Part shown: positions 60,664 to 64,000 of the stretch, piece by piece
How positions within the stretch are numbered: position 1 is the first letter of the stretch
How the letters are laid out: each line of letters begins with the position of its first letter
Source: Lysobacter capsici
GTDB lineage: Bacteria; Pseudomonadota; Gammaproteobacteria; Xanthomonadales; Xanthomonadaceae
DNA length: 64,000 nucleotides
Assembly (NCBI RefSeq): GCF_014779555.2
Contig: NZ_CP094357.1
Location: 1,674,001 to 1,738,000 of the forward strand
Direction of reading: 5' to 3'
Position numbers and translations under genes: made by a program
Notes under the pieces: generated by a model
Database searches by the model: none
What the model was told of the DNA's origin: nothing
The model's input: only the letters and a program-made list of their open reading frames with translations

Positions 60664-61571
60664 GCGGCGAGGTCGCGTTGACCCTGGCCGCCTCCGGCCA
60701 CAGTTGCGCCGACCCGCGTCATCTGGGTTTCGAGGCCGGGCCGGCGATGCGGTTTCCCGCCGGCTGGGCGTTGATCGAACATCCGGTGCAGGGCGCGATT
60801 TTGTTCGACTGCGGCTACGGCCCGAGCGCGCGCGCCGCGATGCGCGGCGGCCTGCGCTGGATCTACCGGCGCGCGATCCACGCCTGTTCGTCCGCGCACA
60901 CCGATGCCGGGCAGTTGCTGCGCCAGCGCGGCATCGACGCCGGGCAGGTGCGGCTGGTCGTGATCAGCCATTTCCATCCCGACCATATCGGCGGGCTAGA
61001 TCAATTCCGTCGCGCGCGTTTCGTCGCTCATGCCGACGCCTGGAACCATCTGCGCGAACTGAGTTGGTTCGGCCTGCTGCATGCGCAGATCTGGAAGGAA
61101 CTGCTGCCGGACGATTTCGCCGCGCGCCTGCAATTGCTCGACGAACACGGCCGCCGTCCGTTGCCGGTGGACTGGAGCGGGCTGGGCGAGGGCTGGGATC
61201 TGTTCGGCGACGGCAGCCTGCACGTGGTCGCCTTGCCCGGGCATGCGCGCGGCCAGATCGGCCTGGCCGTGCGCACCGGCGATGGCGAGCGCGTGGTGCT
61301 GGCCGCCGATGCGTTCTGGCGGCGCGAGCAGCTCGACCGCGAGCAAGCCTTGCCGTGGCTGACCCAGCGGCTGGCGATGGACGATGCGACGGCCTACCTC
61401 GACACCGTGCGTCGGCTCGCCCGGTTCCGCGACAGCCACCCCGGCGCCTGGGTGATCCCCTCGCATTGCGCCGACACTCTGGCCGCGTGGCGGCAGCGGC
61501 ATCCGTCGGCGGTGCTGGATCAGGCCACGGGCGAGGACGATCTGGCGGCGCAAGAGATCGCGACCGGCTGA
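60660..61571 (+). CDS. MBL-fold metallo-hydrolase
   Basis: 303 residues. The GTG start overlaps the epimerase TGA. The zinc motif is VVISHFHPDHIGGL (HxHxDH, about 101-114), followed by VVALPGHARGQIGL and LAADAFW (metal Asp) and a closing PSHCADTL (metal His). It therefore should bind two metals and hydrolyse an ester, thioester or lactone. In this operon it could release or recycle an acyl thioester, but that is inference. The N-terminal segment LTLAASGHSCADPRHLGFEAGPAM is not a signal peptide. Confidence 0.9.
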   Translation: MSGEVALTLAASGHSCADPRHLGFEAGPAMRFPAGWALIEHPVQGAILFDCGYGPSARAAMRGGLRWIYRRAIHACSSAHTDAGQLLRQRGIDAGQVRLVVISHFHPDHIGGLDQFRRARFVAHADAWNHLRELSWFGLLHAQIWKELLPDDFAARLQLLDEHGRRPLPVDWSGLGEGWDLFGDGSLHVVALPGHARGQIGLAVRTGDGERVVLAADAFWRREQLDREQALPWLTQRLAMDDATAYLDTVRRLARFRDSHPGAWVIPSHCADTLAAWRQRHPSAVLDQATGEDDLAAQEIATG

Positions 61572-61663
61572 CATGGCCGATGCCCGGCACGGTCGTCGAG
61601 GCCCAGCGTTCGATGAATCAGGCGGCGGGCCGGCCGACCGCTCATCGGCTCCCGCTTGCGAAC

Positions 61664-61681
61664 TAATTAATCATTGAATTA
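61664..61681. promoter_or_regulatory. Candidate TetR operator
   Basis: TAATT (61664-61668) and AATTA (61677-61681) form an inverted repeat with an eight-base spacer, within a short A/T island directly before the TetR-type gene. A regulator of this class usually represses itself from such a site; this is inferred from position and symmetry only. Confidence 0.5.
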
Positions 61682-61691
61682 AATATGGCGC

Positions 61692-62375
61692 ATGGATTCC
61701 CCGACCCCCACCAAGCGTGGCCGCCCGCGTAAGACCGCCGCGCCCAAGCGCGCGCCCGGGCGCCCGGCCGCGGCCGACAATCCCGATTTGCGCGCGCGCC
61801 TGCTCGATGCCGCGATCGCCTGCTACGTCCGCCACGGCATCGCCGCGACCTCGCTGCGCGCGATCGCCACCGAGGCCGGGGTCAACCCGGCCCTGTTGCA
61901 CTACTACTTCGGCGATAAACAGCAATTGCAGGACGCGGTCAGCAGCGAGCGCCTGGTGCCGGTGTTCCTGAGCCTGCGCGATGGCCTGATGGGCGAGGGC
62001 AAGGACGTGTTCGACCTGATCGGCGGTTTCGTCGCAGGCATCGGCCGCATCGTCGCCCTGCATCCGTGGCTGCCGTCGTTGTGGGTGCGCGAGGTGCTGT
62101 GCGAAGGCGGCGCGTTGCGCGAAAGCGTCCTGTTCCGGCAGATCGGCCCGGTGCTGCCGCGGATGATGGCCAAGCGCTTCGCCCAGGCTCAGGCCGAGGG
62201 CCGGATCAACGCCGATCTGGACCCGCGCCTGCTGATGGTCAGCCTGATCGGGCTGACTTTGTTTCCGGCCGCGAGCGCGCCGATCTGGCGGCATATGTTC
62301 GACGCGGACGATCTCGATCTGGAAGCCCAGCGCCGGCATGCGCTGGCCTTGCTCGACCGGGGTTTGACGCCATGA
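61692..62375 (+). CDS. TetR family regulator, CecR (YbiH)-like
   Basis: 227 residues. A Lys/Pro/Arg-rich N-terminal tail (about 1-32, possible DNA clamp) precedes the helix-turn-helix (ATSLRAIATEAGVNPALLHYYF, about 54-75) and a helical ligand domain. The C-terminus (LMVSLIGLTLFPAASAP) fits the DUF1956-type domain of CecR. It is first of an operon with a periplasmic adaptor and an ABC ATPase; CecR in E. coli controls the ybhGFSR efflux genes in the same order. The next ATG overlaps its stop. Confidence 0.86.
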   Translation: MDSPTPTKRGRPRKTAAPKRAPGRPAAADNPDLRARLLDAAIACYVRHGIAATSLRAIATEAGVNPALLHYYFGDKQQLQDAVSSERLVPVFLSLRDGLMGEGKDVFDLIGGFVAGIGRIVALHPWLPSLWVREVLCEGGALRESVLFRQIGPVLPRMMAKRFAQAQAEGRINADLDPRLLMVSLIGLTLFPAASAPIWRHMFDADDLDLEAQRRHALALLDRGLTP

Positions 62376-62392
62376 CAGGCGAGGGCGATCGC

Positions 62393-63412
62393 ATGAAAAC
62401 GAAGCTTGTTGCACAAGCCGGCCCGGTTGATTCGGCGCGAATGTCGCATCGCCCGGGCGCAACGACGAAGACCTGGCTGCTGGTATCGTTCGCCGCGCTA
62501 TCGCTCGCGGCCTGCGGCAAACACGAACCGCAGGCGCTGGGCACGCTGGAATGGGATCGGGTGACCCTGCCCGCGCCGGCCGCGGAAAAAATCGTCCGCA
62601 TCGATGTGCGCGAAGGGCAACGGGTCAAGGCCGGCACGCGCGTGCTGCAGCTCGAACTCGACCGCACCCGTTCGCAATTGAACGCTGCCCAGGCGCAGGC
62701 GCGCCAATCGGCCGACGCGCTGGCCGAACTCGAAGCCGGCCCGCGCAGCGAAACCATCGCCCAGGCGCGCGCCAACCTCGCCGCCGCGCAGGCGCAGCAG
62801 CGCGACGCCAGCGCGTACTACGCGCGCGTGCAACCGCTCGGCCGAAGGCAATTGATCGCCGCTGCCGAGGTCGATCGCGCCCGCGCCGCCGCCGGCAACG
62901 CGCAGGCGCAGGTAGGCGTCGCCCAGGCCGCGTTGCTCGAACTCGAACACGGCACCCGCCGCGAACAGATCGCGCAGGGCCAATCCGCGCTCGCCGCCGC
63001 GCAGGCGCAAGCGCAGGTGCAGGCGGTGACGTTCGGCAAACTCGACGTGCTCGCGCCGCGCGACGGCGTGGTCGACAGCCTGCCGTACAAGCTCGGCGAT
63101 CAGGCGCCGGTCGGTTCGCCGCTGGCGGTGATGCTGGTCGGCGCGCGCCCGTATGCGCGCGTGTACGTGCCCGAGCCGATCCGCCAGGACGTGCGCGTGG
63201 GCACCCAGGCGCGGGTCTACATCGAAGGCCGCGAGCAGGCGTGGAACGGCCGCGTGCGGATGATCCGCAGCGAATCCAGTTTCACCCCGTACTACGCATT
63301 GACCGGCGAAGACGCCGCGCGCCTGAGTTATCTGGCCGAGGTCGAACTGAGCGACGCGAAATCCGCCGATCTGCCGGCCGGCTTGCCGGTGCGGGTCGAG
63401 TTCGCGCGATGA
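62393..63412 (+). CDS. HlyD/YbhG-type membrane fusion lipoprotein
   Basis: 339 residues. A hydrophobic segment ending in lipobox SLAAC (Cys about residue 42) suggests a lipoprotein anchored in the inner membrane; the start at 62393 has GAGGG upstream, but an ATG at 62441 would give a shorter, more usual n-region. A biotinyl-lipoyl half (VRIDVREGQRVKAGTRVLQL), a long coiled-coil hairpin with AQAQARQS..ANLAAAQAQQRD repeats and a second half-motif (DVLAPRDGVVDSLPYKLGDQ) follow. It would link the ABC pump to an outer-membrane channel. Confidence 0.88.
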   Translation: MKTKLVAQAGPVDSARMSHRPGATTKTWLLVSFAALSLAACGKHEPQALGTLEWDRVTLPAPAAEKIVRIDVREGQRVKAGTRVLQLELDRTRSQLNAAQAQARQSADALAELEAGPRSETIAQARANLAAAQAQQRDASAYYARVQPLGRRQLIAAAEVDRARAAAGNAQAQVGVAQAALLELEHGTRREQIAQGQSALAAAQAQAQVQAVTFGKLDVLAPRDGVVDSLPYKLGDQAPVGSPLAVMLVGARPYARVYVPEPIRQDVRVGTQARVYIEGREQAWNGRVRMIRSESSFTPYYALTGEDAARLSYLAEVELSDAKSADLPAGLPVRVEFAR

Positions 63413-64000
63413 GCGACGCCGCGCTCGCCGACTCGGACCGCATGCAGGCCGCCGCCGATCAAGCGCCCGCGATCAAGGCGCGCGGCATGAGCAAGCAGTT
63501 CGGCGAATTGCGCGCGGTCGACGATGTCGACCTGACCGTGCCGCGCGCCTGCGTGTACGGCTTCCTCGGCCCGAACGGCTCGGGCAAATCGACCACGATC
63601 CGCATGCTGTGCGGTTTGTTGACGCCGAGCGCGGGCGAGATCGAAGTGCTCGGCCTGAAGATTCCCGAACAGGCCGAAGCGCTGCGCCGGCGCATCGGCT
63701 ATATGACCCAGAAGTTCTCGCTGTTCGAAGACCTCACCGTGCGCGAGAACCTGGAATTCCTCGCCGCCGTGCAGGACATCCCGAAGGCGAAAGCGCGCCA
63801 GCGCATCGACGAACTGGTCGAGCAATACCATTTTTCCGATCGCCAGAAACAGCTCGCCGGCACCATGAGCGGCGGCCAGAAGCAGCGCCTCGCCCTGGCC
63901 GGCGCGGTGATCCACGGCCCCGAATTGTTGTTTCTGGACGAACCGACCAGCGCGGTCGATCCCGAGTCGCGCCGCGATTTCTGGGAGAAGCTGTTCGAAC
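63409..64000 (+). CDS. ABC exporter ATP-binding protein, YbhF-like, 3' end cut by window edge
   Basis: About 197 residues are visible. An N-terminal 20-residue tail precedes GFLGPNGSGKSTTIRML (Walker A, about 49-65), YMTQKFSLFEDLTV (Q-loop), TMSGGQKQRLALAGAV (signature) and LLFLDEPTSAVDPESRR (Walker B with D-loop). The start overlaps the stop of the HlyD gene (ATGA). YbhF carries two ATPase domains, so a second one probably lies beyond the edge with two permease genes. Confidence 0.92.
   Translation, partial: MSDAALADSDRMQAAADQAPAIKARGMSKQFGELRAVDDVDLTVPRACVYGFLGPNGSGKSTTIRMLCGLLTPSAGEIEVLGLKIPEQAEALRRRIGYMTQKFSLFEDLTVRENLEFLAAVQDIPKAKARQRIDELVEQYHFSDRQKQLAGTMSGGQKQRLALAGAVIHGPELLFLDEPTSAVDPESRRDFWEKLFE

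Overview
The window is high-GC DNA from a gammaproteobacterium of the Lysobacter/Xanthomonas group. I infer this from the GC-rich codon use, a fungal-wall type GH16-CBM6 glucanase, the style of the TonB-dependent receptor, the rmlBACD and type IV pilus gene sets, and the many copies of a palindromic repeat beginning GTAGGAGCGGCGCGAGCCGC. I saw no tRNA, rRNA, CRISPR array, transposase or phage gene. Because GC is high, many long open frames lie antisense to real genes; I left those out.

Layout. 1-3.2 kb: stress-type small genes (a ferritin-like protein cut by the window edge, a YghA-like dehydrogenase, a Gly-rich stress protein, a small membrane protein). 3.3-15.6 kb: an amino-sugar locus. A minus-strand operon (agaS, ROK kinase, kbaZ/gatZ-like, DeoR regulator, nagA-like deacetylase) diverges from a secreted GH31 enzyme with carbohydrate-binding domains and a TonB-dependent receptor. 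The shared intergenic region carries six exact CTTTCG hexamers, fitting AgaR-type operators. I read it as an alpha-GalNAc scavenging system: release outside the cytoplasm, uptake through the outer membrane, then phosphorylation, deacetylation and deamination. The inner-membrane transporter and final aldolase are not in the window. 15.8-22.3 kb: assorted genes including a lone type II thioesterase, the GH16-CBM6 glucanase, a short-chain dehydrogenase and an orphan superfamily 1 helicase-like protein. 22.7-26.2 kb: rmlBACD for dTDP-L-rhamnose.

26.5-41 kb: a peptide and starvation nutrition region. Two S9 peptidases flank divergent POT and OPT peptide transporters, followed by a DUF819 membrane protein, a SUKH-like protein and cstA-ybdD. 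This stretch also holds most of the repeats: a 3.5-copy 173-bp tandem array, a 230-bp tandem duplication and two heptanucleotide arrays. 41.1-45 kb: corA, a DUF4105/Lnb-type membrane protein and corC. 45.5-54.9 kb: a type IV pilus minor-pilin cluster (three fimT-like genes, pilV, pilW, pilX, pilY1, pilE and a Cys-rich exported protein), visibly less GC-rich than its surroundings and lying between corC and ybeY-phoH, which are neighbours in many proteobacteria.

55.2-64 kb: ybeY, phoH, a small membrane protein, a PAP2 phosphatase, an OleA-like condensing enzyme with an OleD-like dehydrogenase and a metallo-hydrolase, and a TetR/HlyD/ABC exporter operon (like cecR-ybhGF) that runs off the right edge.
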